IMG/VR virus record: IMGVR_UViG_3300046524_000192
Coordinates: 1 to 50,150 of that record
Source: a virus
Length of the DNA: 50,150 nt
Strand: one strand, 5' to 3'
Part shown: piece by piece, positions 9,086 to 16,434 of the stretch
Layout of the letters: each line of letters begins with the position of its first letter
Numbering within the stretch: the stretch's first letter is position 1
Made by a program: the position numbers and the translations under genes
The notes under the pieces: model-generated
Told to the model about the DNA's origin: nothing
Databases searched by the model: none
The model's input: the letters and a program-made list of their open reading frames with translations, nothing else

Positions 9086-9504
9086 CAGCCTCTCCCGATA
9101 TCGAAGATCCGTCCCTTGCGCTTCTCGTTGATGTCGGTATCAGGGGTGCCGTCACCGTCCGTATCCACGGGCGGGAGACCAAGACCAACCTTGCCGGCTG
9201 AAATCTTGTCGAGCAACGCGAGTGCATCTTCGTAACGGATGCGCATTTCTTCTGTTCGGCCGCCGCGTTGCAGCGCCATCTTGTAGACGGCGATGTCTAT
9301 CGCGCAGTTCCGAACGACGCCCGGCGTGGGCACGACGGGGATGGTGTACTGAGCGGACAGATAGGCGTTGCAGATCTCGTCTGCACCCTGCAGGCCTCGC
9401 TCAATCACCTCTTCATCGGCTACGCCGTCTTTGTTGACGTCGGAGACGCGCACAAGGAGATCAGCGCCGTAAAGCTCTTCGATATCGTCCTTGGTCGCGT
9501 ACAT
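9085..9504 (-). CDS. DUF1320-like head-completion protein (Mu gp36 type)
   Basis: 139 aa. The N-terminal MYATKDDIEELYG is the classic start of DUF1320 proteins, followed by a predicted helix with ICNAYLSAQYTIPV and a second with RNCAIDIAVYKM. Length and order next to the gpG-like gene agree with the family. A C-terminal Asp/Gly segment (VDTDGDGTPDTD) looks like a calcium-binding loop and may be decorative. It probably forms the connector below the portal. Confidence 0.88.
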   Translation of the reverse strand: MYATKDDIEELYGADLLVRVSDVNKDGVADEEVIERGLQGADEICNAYLSAQYTIPVVPTPGVVRNCAIDIAVYKMALQRGGRTEEMRIRYEDALALLDKISAGKVGLGLPPVDTDGDGTPDTDINEKRKGRIFDIGRG

Positions 9505-9513
9505 GTCCGATCC

Positions 9514-9843
9514 TTACTTCGCCTTGTCGGCGGTCTTCTTGGCGGCCTTGTCGGCTGCCTTCTTCTCGGCAGCAGCCTTGTCGGCAGCAGCCTTGTCAGC
9601 AGCTTCCTTCTCAGCGGCGGCTTTGTCGGCGGCTTCCTTGTCGGCGGCAGCAACGTCAGCAACAGCCTTGTCGGCGGCGGCATCGGCACCGTCATCGACG
9701 GTAGCGACTTCGACCTCATCCGCACCCGCCTCTTTGGCGAACAGGATGGCAGCGCGCTCTGCACGCACCTCGTCAGAAACGAGCTTGCGCTTGCGACGTG
9801 CTTCCGCAGCAGCCTCGCGGGCGCGATATCCCTTGGGGATCAT
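9514..9843 (-). CDS. Ala/Lys-rich repetitive protein of the head module
   Basis: 109 aa. The N-terminal half (MIPKGYRAREAAAEARRKRK) is basic. The C-terminal half is built from AADK/AAEK repeats of 4-8 residues and should be one long charged helix. It lies directly downstream of the major capsid gene, past a motif copy and a hairpin. A capsid decoration, DNA-binding or glue role is possible, but no family is recognised. Repeat length may vary between isolates. Confidence 0.6.
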   Translation of the reverse strand: MIPKGYRAREAAAEARRKRKLVSDEVRAERAAILFAKEAGADEVEVATVDDGADAAADKAVADVAAADKEAADKAAAEKEAADKAAADKAAAEKKAADKAAKKTADKAK

Positions 9844-9865
9844 GAAACTCTCCGTTCGAACGAAT

Positions 9866-9889
9866 CCTCCCGAGCCGAAGCCCGGGAGG
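9866..9889 (-). promoter_or_regulatory. Hairpin in the leader of the Ala/Lys-rich gene
   Basis: CCTCCCG and CGGGAGG form a perfect 7-bp stem around a GC-rich loop, just upstream of the CGGAG ribosome-binding site of the gene starting at 9843. No U-tract follows, so an mRNA-stability or processing role below the capsid gene is more likely than termination. Confidence 0.5.
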
Positions 9890-9908
9890 TCCGTTTGTTT
9901 ACACGCTC

Positions 9909-9932
9909 ATCGTTTGCATTCGAGCAAACGAT
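9909..9932 (-). repeat. Dispersed palindromic element, best copy
   Basis: Arms ATCGTTTGC and GCAAACGAT (9 bp, perfect) flank TCGAAT when read on the minus strand, the coding direction here. The right arm touches the stop codon of the major capsid gene. This is the longest perfect copy of the TTTGCTCGAATGCAAA element found about 20 times in the window. Confidence 0.8.
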
Positions 9933-10918
9933 TAGGCAGCCAGCTTGTGCTTGAAGGCCACCATGCGCACGAGCTTGGGATCGTACACGCGGGTCCAGTT
10001 GGCCGCGGTCGCCAGCTCAGCGTTGGTCGGGGTCACGCCGGCCTGGGTGCCGCCGAGCCACTTCACGCCGCGTGGGTGCATGACCCACTGCTTGCGGTTC
10101 ACGATGTACTCCTGGCCCATGCCCTTCAGCGCCTGGCGCTCGACTTCCACGGGAACCTTCGGAGCCTTTTCGCCGTAGCCGATGGCGCCCTGGCCGAAGA
10201 TGTAGGTCGTGAAGATCTTGTCCGCGCCCACTCCCGACACCGGCATGCCATCATCGACGATGACAATCTTGCCCATGTAGACCGGGATGGTCAGCTTGCC
10301 TTCGCTGTCCGGGACGTAGTCGATGAGGTCAGCCTTGACCATCGCCTTCAGGGTCAGCGAATGAACCGCGACAGCCGTCAGGCCGCCGGCTTCGTCGCCG
10401 AGCAGGAAGGTCGAGTCGACGAACGAGTCTGCGTCGAACGCAGCCGCAGCTCCGGCTGCGCCCGAGATGTCGTTGACGTTGCCCGTCATGTTCGCGGCAG
10501 CCATCGCACCCGCGAGGGTGTTCAGGAGAGCCTTCTGCATGCGGATGTTCCACCAGTCCGCGAAGCGGTTGGCGATCGCGTTGATGGGGTCGGCGCCGGA
10601 CAGGTCGGCAGCCAGGTCGGTCGAGCCGAACGCCTTGGCGCGCAGCAGCTTCACGGCCACGTCCTGACCGGTGGTGATACCGCTGACCGTCAGGTCGGTG
10701 GCGTCGTCGATCACGACTTCGCCGTTGCCGTCGCTGGCATCGAGGTCGTTGAAGAACGGCATGTTGACCGTCTTGCCCTCGATCTGAGCGTCAATCACCG
10801 ACGTCAGGTCGGTGATGATTCCCGACTGGAACAGCTTCGACTTTTCAGTCGTCAGCTGCTGAACATAGGCGTTGAACTTGGTCGGGACGATCATGTTCGA
10901 AAGTGCAGTTACAGACAT
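9932..10918 (-). CDS. Major capsid protein
   Basis: 328 aa, a common length for phage coat proteins. The sequence begins MSVTALSNMIVPTKF; it then has a helix with YVQQLTTEKSKLFQSGI, an N-M-P-F-F-N-D-L strand, and the ADWWNIRMQKALLNTLAG helix that is typical of gp13-type and related HK97-fold coat proteins. The C-terminus has the K-Q-W-V-M-H-P-R-G segment seen in the same group. It lies downstream of a scaffold-like gene and between two hairpins that could set its high expression. Confidence 0.9.
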   Translation of the reverse strand: MSVTALSNMIVPTKFNAYVQQLTTEKSKLFQSGIITDLTSVIDAQIEGKTVNMPFFNDLDASDGNGEVVIDDATDLTVSGITTGQDVAVKLLRAKAFGSTDLAADLSGADPINAIANRFADWWNIRMQKALLNTLAGAMAAANMTGNVNDISGAAGAAAAFDADSFVDSTFLLGDEAGGLTAVAVHSLTLKAMVKADLIDYVPDSEGKLTIPVYMGKIVIVDDGMPVSGVGADKIFTTYIFGQGAIGYGEKAPKVPVEVERQALKGMGQEYIVNRKQWVMHPRGVKWLGGTQAGVTPTNAELATAANWTRVYDPKLVRMVAFKHKLAA

Positions 10919-10962
10919 TTCTCACTCTTGGAGTTGGTCTGGACCAGCATCTGAAACGCAAA

Positions 10963-10986
10963 ACGCCGCCCCCGAAGGAGCGGCGT
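10963..10986 (-). terminator. Hairpin between scaffold-like and capsid genes, terminator-like
   Basis: On the minus strand ACGCCGC and GCGGCGT form a 7-bp GC-rich stem followed by TTTTGCG. It looks like a partial intrinsic terminator or a processing hairpin between the scaffold-like gene and the capsid gene. A promoter or read-through must serve the capsid gene. Confidence 0.65.
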
Positions 10987-11014
10987 CTGTTGTTGTGGGT
11001 CGTGGTCGGCGTCG

Positions 11015-11923
11015 TTAGTCTTTGACGCCGGCCGCTTCCTTCATCTGCTTGGCCAGTGCGGGGTTGGTGTTTTCCAGAAGCCCCTGCTGGGTGAAATTGA
11101 ACGTCTCCTTCACCCACGGATTTGCCGTGCCGGTGTTGGAGGCGCTATCGGAGCCCGGCTTGACTCCGAAGCCGCGCTTGTCTTCAGCCTTGAAGAGCGC
11201 TGGCTTGGACACCTTGATCTCCGTGAGGAGGTCGGTGACCGTGACCGGAGTGCCGAGGTGGTCTTTGATCCGCGGGTTGCCATTGGCGTCGACGACGTCA
11301 ACTTTCACCTTGCCGTCCACCACGCTCGTTTTCACGAACTGGCCGGCGAGAAGTTCGATGGCATCCCGCGCATCGTCCAGCGGATTGAGATTTGCAAGTT
11401 CGGACTTGATGGCGTTGTCGCGCATCAGAGTCTGAAGCTGCCCCGTGAGGCCAGTGATCGTGGTGTCCTTGCCCGTGACCAGGTTGGTCAGCTCGGTTTC
11501 CCGCGCAGTGAACTGCGTGGTGAGCTGGCCGCGCAAGGTCTCGAACTTGGTGTTCGCGATCGCTTCGGCTTCCTTCTCAGGATTGAGTGCCGACAGTCGT
11601 GCAGCGGTCTCGACAGCGGTGCGAGCCGCGTCGGGGGTGATGTCGCCGAAAGCCGTGATCCGTTCGAGAGCGGTTCGAGCCGCAGTGGCGTCGAGACCCT
11701 CGTAGGGGGTGAGCTGTGCCCGGAGAACGGAAACATTGTTCCGCTCCGCACCAAGTGCGGTCTTCAGGCCGGAGACGTTATCGAGTTCGAACCCGTCGAC
11801 TGGCGTCACGTTGAGATAGAACTTCCCGTCCTTGGCAACGTAAAACCCGCGATGAGCCTCATCGATGGTGGTGATATCTGCAACAACTGCTTTGAGCATA
11901 TCCATCCCGGAAATGCGGGGCAT
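11015..11923 (-). CDS. Scaffolding-like protein
   Basis: 302 aa. The N-terminal region resembles phage scaffold/minor head proteins (DGKFYLNVTPVDGFE ... LKTALGAERNNVSVL), then a long coiled-coil-like Ala/Thr/Glu-rich stretch (about 60-180) and a C-terminal tail ending in KQMKEAAGVKD. The gene sits directly upstream of the major capsid gene, as scaffolds do. An alternative start (MDMLKAVV) lies six codons in. Role inferred from fold-like pattern and position. Confidence 0.7.
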   Translation of the reverse strand: MPRISGMDMLKAVVADITTIDEAHRGFYVAKDGKFYLNVTPVDGFELDNVSGLKTALGAERNNVSVLRAQLTPYEGLDATAARTALERITAFGDITPDAARTAVETAARLSALNPEKEAEAIANTKFETLRGQLTTQFTARETELTNLVTGKDTTITGLTGQLQTLMRDNAIKSELANLNPLDDARDAIELLAGQFVKTSVVDGKVKVDVVDANGNPRIKDHLGTPVTVTDLLTEIKVSKPALFKAEDKRGFGVKPGSDSASNTGTANPWVKETFNFTQQGLLENTNPALAKQMKEAAGVKD

Positions 11924-11945
11924 CCCGCCCCTCGTGATAAAAGAA

Positions 11946-11970
11946 AAGCCCCGGCATCCCGCCAGGGCTT
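11946..11970 (-). terminator. Intrinsic terminator 23 bp upstream of the scaffold-like gene
   Basis: On the minus strand AAGCCC-T-GGC ... GCC-G-GGGCTT forms a strong stem followed by TTTTCTTTT, a textbook intrinsic terminator. It would end transcripts from the non-coding stretch at 11971-12245 just before the scaffold-like ATG, so the capsid genes would need read-through or a promoter nearby. Confidence 0.8.
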
Positions 11971-12245
11971 CGGTGTCATCCCCGAGGATCGGGGAATAGG
12001 TTTTCGCTTCGTCGAAAAATCATCCCGATCTTTCGCTTTGCGGAAATTTCTTCGGCGGCGGCGCGGGCGTGCGGCGCGCTCTTTGATCTCTGTCCGTCTT
12101 GTGCGGGAATGCGAACTGAGACCGCCGAAATCGCGCTCCAACCGATGAAGATCGGGAGCGCGAATTTGAACGGGGCGCCGGTTCGCTACGCTGGCCCGGA
12201 CGTGGCCTCGATAGACCAGGCTGCAGAACAGCGTGGCTCAAAGAA
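11971..12245 (-). ncRNA. Candidate structured small RNA between two terminators
   Basis: No credible reading frame. The stretch lies between the terminator at 12249-12273 and the one at 11946-11970, both pointing left. It contains nested helices: 12188-12193 with 12229-12234 (ACGCTG/CAGCGT); 12132-12138 with 12156-12162 (CGCGCTC/GAGCGCG) continued by 12142-12146 with 12151-12155 (CCGAT/ATCGG) around a 4-nt loop; TTTTCG/CGAAAA near 12002-12019; and TCCCC/GGGGA at 11979-11995. Together with the U-rich terminator this fits a minus-strand sRNA of about 280 nt. No promoter was identified, and a mere leader is the alternative. Confidence 0.4.
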
Positions 12246-12248
12246 AAA

Positions 12249-12273
12249 CCCGCCCAGGAAGCTCCTGAGCGGG
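12249..12273 (-). terminator. Intrinsic terminator of the small gene at 12299-12592
   Basis: On the minus strand CCCGCTCAGGA and TCCTGGGCGGG form an 11-bp stem with one G-U pair and a 3-nt loop, followed by TTTTTCTTT. It lies 26 bases after the stop codon of the 97-aa gene. Confidence 0.9.
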
Positions 12274-12298
12274 TCTGATCGCCTATCTGTGTTATGCG

Positions 12299-12592
12299 CT
12301 ATGCTGCGCGAAGCATCTCTTTCGGATCGATGACCTCGAAATAGTCACCAAAGTTCTCGGGCTTGCAGAACTCAATCCCATCCTCGTCGTTGAGGAGCAC
12401 GATGTCGCCCGCTATACAGGACTGCACGCCCCAAGGCGTCGCCATCGTGAAACCGCCATGCGGGTTGATCTGCAGCTCACCGGATTGGATCCGGTTGATC
12501 AACCATTTGGGCGGGGTTTCGTCAGCAGCCTGACCCCAAAGGGGCATCTTGAAGTGCTGAACGAGATAGGGCTTGCGCTGGAAGGTCCGCAC
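12299..12592 (-). CDS. Small phage protein of the K-P-x-x-V type (PGDYG-like)
   Basis: 97 aa from a GTG at 12592, chosen because GGAG lies five bases upstream; a GTG two codons earlier is possible. The start VRTFQRKPYLVQHFKMPLWG and the end SCIAGDIVLLNDEDGIEFCKP ... FEVI match a widespread small phage family (R-T-F-x-K-K-P-x-x-V-E-A ... G-D-W-I-x-x-x-x-G-E-x-Y-x-C-K-P-D-I-F). Function of that family is unknown. It is preceded by a copy of the dispersed palindrome and followed by a strong terminator, so it is its own transcription unit. Confidence 0.65.
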   Translation of the reverse strand: MRTFQRKPYLVQHFKMPLWGQAADETPPKWLINRIQSGELQINPHGGFTMATPWGVQSCIAGDIVLLNDEDGIEFCKPENFGDYFEVIDPKEMLRAA

Positions 12593-12600
12593 GGTCACTC

Positions 12601-12620
12601 CATTTGCATTACAGCAAATG
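12601..12620 (-). repeat. Dispersed palindromic element upstream of the 97-aa gene
   Basis: CATTTGC and GCAAATG (7 bp, perfect) around a 6-nt centre. On the coding strand it reads CATTTGCTGTAATGCAAATG and is followed at once by GGAG and the GTG start, the usual placement of this element. Confidence 0.7.
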
Positions 12621-12656
12621 AGAAACCACAGTACCGCACTTTTGTCAACCCCTGCT

Positions 12657-12676
12657 AATGCAAATTCGAACAAACG
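12657..12676 (-). repeat. Degenerate copy of the dispersed element
   Basis: Minus strand CGTTTGTTCGAATTTGCATT keeps the TTTG-TTCGAA core but has two extra bases in the right half. It lies in the gap between the 52-aa gene and the element at 12601-12620. Confidence 0.5.
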
Positions 12677-12714
12677 CCCGCAACCACGGCTTAAACGTGG
12701 CAACTGTGTGACTT

Positions 12715-12873
12715 TTACGAGAAAAGCCACCTCATTGCCACAAGGGCAGCCACGATACTGATCGCTGGGATGTAGACCGTGGTCCACTCCTGGGTCGATC
12801 GGATTTTGCGCAGCTCGGCGACAGCGGGGTCGGCCGGCTCAGGGTTTGACAACACTGAGGGCTGGCTTTGCAT
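12715..12873 (-). CDS. Small single-pass membrane protein
   Basis: 52 aa from the ATG at 12873, preceded by AAGG; a TTG at 12909 after GGGAGAG would give 64 aa. The C-terminal half (VYIPAISIVAALVAMRWLF) is one membrane segment and the N-terminus is polar and Pro-rich. It overlaps the end of the zinc-ribbon-like gene. Lysis-related or unknown; no family recognised. Confidence 0.5.
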   Translation of the reverse strand: MQSQPSVLSNPEPADPAVAELRKIRSTQEWTTVYIPAISIVAALVAMRWLFS

Positions 12874-13123
12874 TGACCTTGGGTCGAGATTTGACAACCG
12901 TTGCGGCAACTTGCTCTCCCTTTGCCTTCCTTGGCTTCTTCACCGGGAATTTCGGATCGAAGCAGATAGGGCAGCAGTAGAACTCATCCCCGATCAGTTC
13001 GCCATTGAAGACGACCGACTTGGGGATCATTCGAACAAGTTCGCGCACGAGGGTGCCCTGCTTCTGCGTGCAAGGCTCGCAGAAGTAAGGGACTACCGAT
13101 ATCGTGAGTTCGACCTTTGCCAT
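12839..13123 (-). CDS. Small Cys-rich (zinc-ribbon-like) protein
   Basis: 94 aa from the ATG at 13123. Cys pairs C-E-P-C (about 16-19) and C-C-P-I-C (about 50-54) suggest one zinc site. The C-terminus is Lys/Pro-rich (FPVKKPRKAKGEQV), as in nucleic-acid-binding proteins. The ATG itself lies inside a copy of the dispersed palindrome and there is no Shine-Dalgarno sequence in front, so translation may be leaderless or the true start may differ. Confidence 0.6.
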   Translation of the reverse strand: MAKVELTISVVPYFCEPCTQKQGTLVRELVRMIPKSVVFNGELIGDEFYCCPICFDPKFPVKKPRKAKGEQVAATVVKSRPKVNAKPALSVVKP

Positions 13124-13132
13124 TCGAACAAG
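13115..13132 (-). repeat. Dispersed element containing a start codon
   Basis: Minus strand CTTGTTCGAATGGCAAAG. The ATG of the element is the start codon of the 94-aa gene. A second half copy, CGTTCGAATGCG on the plus strand, lies at 13142-13153. Confidence 0.6.
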
Positions 13133-13161
13133 ATTAGTATCCGTTCGAATGCGTTTCAACC

Positions 13162-14736
13162 TCAAATTTGCTTTGTGGGTCGATTTTGTCCGGCTGGGAA
13201 ATTGACCGGAGCCGCGCTGCCAGTCTTGCCTGCGCCCGTGAGGTTGGGGTCTTTTGCGGGATCGGCCTGGGTCCATCGGCCCGGCATCATTCCCTCGCCA
13301 GCTTCGGCTTCCTGATCGACAATTTGCCACAGCGCAGCCTCAGCGGCCACATCGAAATCCTCACCGAGGAAGTTGCGGTTCTTCAGCTCGGTCAGCATGA
13401 CCTCGCGCGAGATGCCGCGGCTTTCCCACATCTTGATGATAGTGGCCGCTTCCTGCAGCCGGTCCTTCGTATTCGAGAACTCAGTGTTCAGGAGCACGTT
13501 GACCTTGCTGTAGTCCTTGCCGGACCATGCCGCGGCGAACTGCACGGCGCGCTCGATGGCGTCCTGGCAGTTGATCGCCATATCGTGGACGACCGAGTGA
13601 ACCCGGGTCTCCTGGATGTCGCGCTCGTTCTGAGGCACATACTGACGGTGAGTCCCCGTGACCGGGTTGAGTGCCATCATATCCATCTGCATTTCGAGGT
13701 GTTCGAGATCCTTGAAGCCGGACTCGATCGCGGTGCCTTTGGGCTCGACATAATACCAGCGGCCATTGGCCTCCGGCGCGTAGAGCACCTTGTACGGTCC
13801 GATCGCGAAACTGGCCTCATCCTCGCCGTCGATCTGCACGCCGGAGCACGCCAGCATCGGGAAGCGGGCCGCCGCGAGGATCGAACGCTGATCCGAGGAC
13901 GAAATCCAGTGCTCGATCTGCTTGTAGGCCAGGTCGATGAAGACCGGTCGCACCAGATAATCGGCTTCCTTCTCACCCGCATAGAGGGTGACGAAAGGCA
14001 CCTCGGCCAGGTTGGTGATCGGCGTCTCGTTGACGAAGGTCCATGATCCGCCGCCGGCCGCCGCCTTCTGCTCCCAGAGCTGGACGATCCCGTTCGTGGT
14101 CCCGGGCTCGATCTCAATCACGCGGAGCTGGTTGTAGAGGACTTCCTTGAAGCCCTCCCGCGCCGTGCGCGTGCCCTTGACGCGGACGTGGAACGTCTTG
14201 ATGTCGCCGCCGGCATACTCGTCGTAGGCCGCGACGACGTCGGACGTCTTCAGCATCTTGAAGAACGGACGCGCTCCGGATGCCTGCTGAGCCGCAAGGT
14301 TCGGCATGTTGTAGGTGTCGGGATGATCCACCAGGATGTGACACATGCCGTCCAGCATGGCGTTGTTGAACACGTTATGCGCAAAGACGTGCAGGTGGTT
14401 GCCCTGCATGTCGATGTCCTTCGTCCACATATCCAGGTCGGGATCGGAGTTCTCCAGCCGGAGCAATGTGCGGAACGGCTTAGCCGATGCGGCATCAACA
14501 GCCTCGCGCAGCTTGTTCAGCGAGAATGTCGCGTTCAGACGGGTCTGATATCGAGTATCCGACTCCTTGTCGTACTGCGGCAGGAACGTCTGGTTCTGCG
14601 CTCGCATGGTCTCGGTGCCGCCATATACGGCGCGGAGCATCGAGATGCGGGTTTGCATCGTCGTGAAATTCGACGCCATTTCACCGGGATTTCCGGTCTG
14701 CGGCGACTTCACATAAACGGGGGCATTATCTGCCAT
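13162..14736 (-). CDS. Portal protein (DUF4055 type)
   Basis: 524 aa, within the usual portal range. The N-terminal VYVKSPQTGNPGEMASNFT, the LNKLREAVDAASAKPFR region (about 70-87), the H-I-L-V-D-H-P near 125 and the long C-terminal helix with NTEFSNTKDRLQEAATIIKMW (in part) match DUF4055 phage portal proteins. It forms the dodecameric ring for DNA entry. It lies 18 bases downstream of the large terminase gene, as expected for a packaging operon. Confidence 0.88.
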   Translation of the reverse strand: MADNAPVYVKSPQTGNPGEMASNFTTMQTRISMLRAVYGGTETMRAQNQTFLPQYDKESDTRYQTRLNATFSLNKLREAVDAASAKPFRTLLRLENSDPDLDMWTKDIDMQGNHLHVFAHNVFNNAMLDGMCHILVDHPDTYNMPNLAAQQASGARPFFKMLKTSDVVAAYDEYAGGDIKTFHVRVKGTRTAREGFKEVLYNQLRVIEIEPGTTNGIVQLWEQKAAAGGGSWTFVNETPITNLAEVPFVTLYAGEKEADYLVRPVFIDLAYKQIEHWISSSDQRSILAAARFPMLACSGVQIDGEDEASFAIGPYKVLYAPEANGRWYYVEPKGTAIESGFKDLEHLEMQMDMMALNPVTGTHRQYVPQNERDIQETRVHSVVHDMAINCQDAIERAVQFAAAWSGKDYSKVNVLLNTEFSNTKDRLQEAATIIKMWESRGISREVMLTELKNRNFLGEDFDVAAEAALWQIVDQEAEAGEGMMPGRWTQADPAKDPNLTGAGKTGSAAPVNFPAGQNRPTKQI

Positions 14737-14754
14737 GGATGGAGAGTCCTGACG

Positions 14755-16212
14755 TTACCAGTCAAAGACCTGCGCCCTGCGCGGACCGAGTAACTCGTTG
14801 AAGGCGTCGGAAGCGGCGTCGACCTGGTCGTCATGCGTGCCGAGCGGAAACATCTCCAGCTCGTCAGTAAATGCTTGATTCCAGCTCGCTCGCATCATCT
14901 TCACGTTGCGGCCTTCGCACTGCGCGGCGAACGCGGCAGCACGGGTGTCCTTCGGTCCGGTGGGGCGGACAGCTTTGATCTTGAAGCCGGCGAGCCGGCG
15001 GATGAAGCTCTGGGCCTGTGACTTTCCAGCCTGGCCCGGATCTTGTGGGATGATGATCTGCACAGACCGGCCGTCGTCCTTGGCGGTCTGGAAGATCTTG
15101 TTTTCGACCTGCAGCGGAGAGCCGCGGAAGCGGATGACGTTCTCGATGTAGAAGACGCCGTTGACGTCCTTCGACATCAGGACTCCTACCGTCCAGTCGC
15201 CATCAGACGATGCAGCCAGATCCCACGCCCGCACGCGGACGCGCTTGGCTGGCACCTCGGCAGGCGGAGCATCGAACCAGGAGGCCTTGAACATGCCGCC
15301 GTCAGCCGACATGGGCTGCTGCTGATACAGTGCGGAGAACGAACGCTCGCCAAGAACCTCCTGGCGATCCATCAGCGCTTCGTAGGAGAAGCGGTTCGGC
15401 GCCAGCGGCTCTTTGGGTTTGCGGCGGAGCGCGTCGAAAGGAACCGTTCCGTCATCGAGGAGGATGTCCTCCTTGGTCTCGGCGGTCTTCTTTACGATCG
15501 GGAGCGCCGGCAGCGTGAGAATGTCCCACGGCAGACCCTTGCCTTCCTTCATAAGCTCAATCAGGCGGCCGGCGATGTCGTCGTAGTGCCAGCGCGTCAG
15601 CGTGAGCACGATCGCCGCATCTTCTTCGAGACGGGTGTAAACGACGTCGCGGTACCAATCCCATTGGTCGCTGCGGAAGCCCGCGGACTCGACCTCTTTT
15701 CGATCTTTCACGGGATCGTCGATCAGGAAGAGATGCGAGCCCTTACCGGTGGTGCCCGAGCCGACGCCGACCGCGTAATACTGGCCGCCCTGATCCAGCT
15801 GCCAGTCATCTGCGGCGCGCTGGTCGGTGCGGATATTGACCTCGGGGAACAGCGTCTGAAACTGCTCGCCCTTGATGATGTCGCGAACGTTTCGGCCGAA
15901 CGAGGTCGCGAAGTCGGCGTTGTACGATGCCGAGATAACGTTGCGGTCCGGGTGCTTGGCCATGTAGTAGGCCGGGAAGCGCCGGGTCGACAGCTCACTC
16001 TTGCCGTGCCGCGGCGGCGCGAAGATCATCAGACGCTTGATCTCGCCGCGCTCGACCGCCTCCAATTTCTTCGCCACGATGTGGTGAAAGGGATCGGCGT
16101 AGTATTTCGGCAGGGTGTAGGTGGTGAAGTCGATGAGGTTGTCGCGGCCACGCCTGCGATGCAGAACCTCAGCCGCCGCCTCCTCAGGGGAGACGTCGTT
16201 GTCAAAATCCAC
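14755..16212 (-). CDS. terL: Terminase large subunit
   Basis: 485 aa from a GTG at 16212 with GAGAGAAATC before it. The open frame continues upstream, but that part crosses the tRNA-Gly and cannot be coding. Walker A is FAPPRHGKSE (about 64-73) and Walker B is LFLIDDPVKD. The nuclease domain has RVRAWDLAASSDGDWT and, at the end, THDDQVDAASDAF with paired Asp. The enzyme cuts concatemers and drives DNA packaging with the portal downstream. Confidence 0.95.
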   Translation of the reverse strand: MDFDNDVSPEEAAAEVLHRRRGRDNLIDFTTYTLPKYYADPFHHIVAKKLEAVERGEIKRLMIFAPPRHGKSELSTRRFPAYYMAKHPDRNVISASYNADFATSFGRNVRDIIKGEQFQTLFPEVNIRTDQRAADDWQLDQGGQYYAVGVGSGTTGKGSHLFLIDDPVKDRKEVESAGFRSDQWDWYRDVVYTRLEEDAAIVLTLTRWHYDDIAGRLIELMKEGKGLPWDILTLPALPIVKKTAETKEDILLDDGTVPFDALRRKPKEPLAPNRFSYEALMDRQEVLGERSFSALYQQQPMSADGGMFKASWFDAPPAEVPAKRVRVRAWDLAASSDGDWTVGVLMSKDVNGVFYIENVIRFRGSPLQVENKIFQTAKDDGRSVQIIIPQDPGQAGKSQAQSFIRRLAGFKIKAVRPTGPKDTRAAAFAAQCEGRNVKMMRASWNQAFTDELEMFPLGTHDDQVDAASDAFNELLGPRRAQVFDW

Positions 16213-16229
16213 GATTTCTCTCGGATGGT

Positions 16230-16304
16230 TGGAGCGGACGGCGAGGATCGAACTCGCGACGAACGGTTTGGAAAACCGGGGCTCTACCGCTGAGCTACGT
16301 CCGC
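16230..16304 (-). tRNA. tRNA-Gly (anticodon UCC)
   Basis: On the minus strand the 7-bp acceptor stem GCGGACG/CGTCCGC is perfect. The D-arm is GCTC-AGCGGTA-GAGC, the anticodon loop TTTCCAA, the T-arm GCGAG-TTCGATC-CTCGC. Discriminator U is followed by encoded CCA (16230-16232). One mismatch sits at the outermost anticodon-stem pair. It reads GGA codons and lies between the small and large terminase genes. Confidence 0.93.
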
Positions 16305-16434
16305 ATGTGAAAACCCCACGCCCGCTGGCCAAGCGGATCGTCCTGTCAATTCAGGACTTCTGGTGCGGTCGATCGTCACCGGGTACCGAGGTCTCCGGCT
16401 GCCACGATCGATCCCGTCAGGGGTCTTGTTTCGG

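Noticed and set aside
12157-12180. GTTCAAATTC on the minus strand as a tRNA T-arm
   Set aside because: No 5-bp T-stem and no acceptor or anticodon arm pairs around it.
14755-16332. 525-aa version of the large terminase
   Set aside because: The N-terminal 40 codons are the tRNA-Gly read through; the GTG at 16212 has a proper SD.
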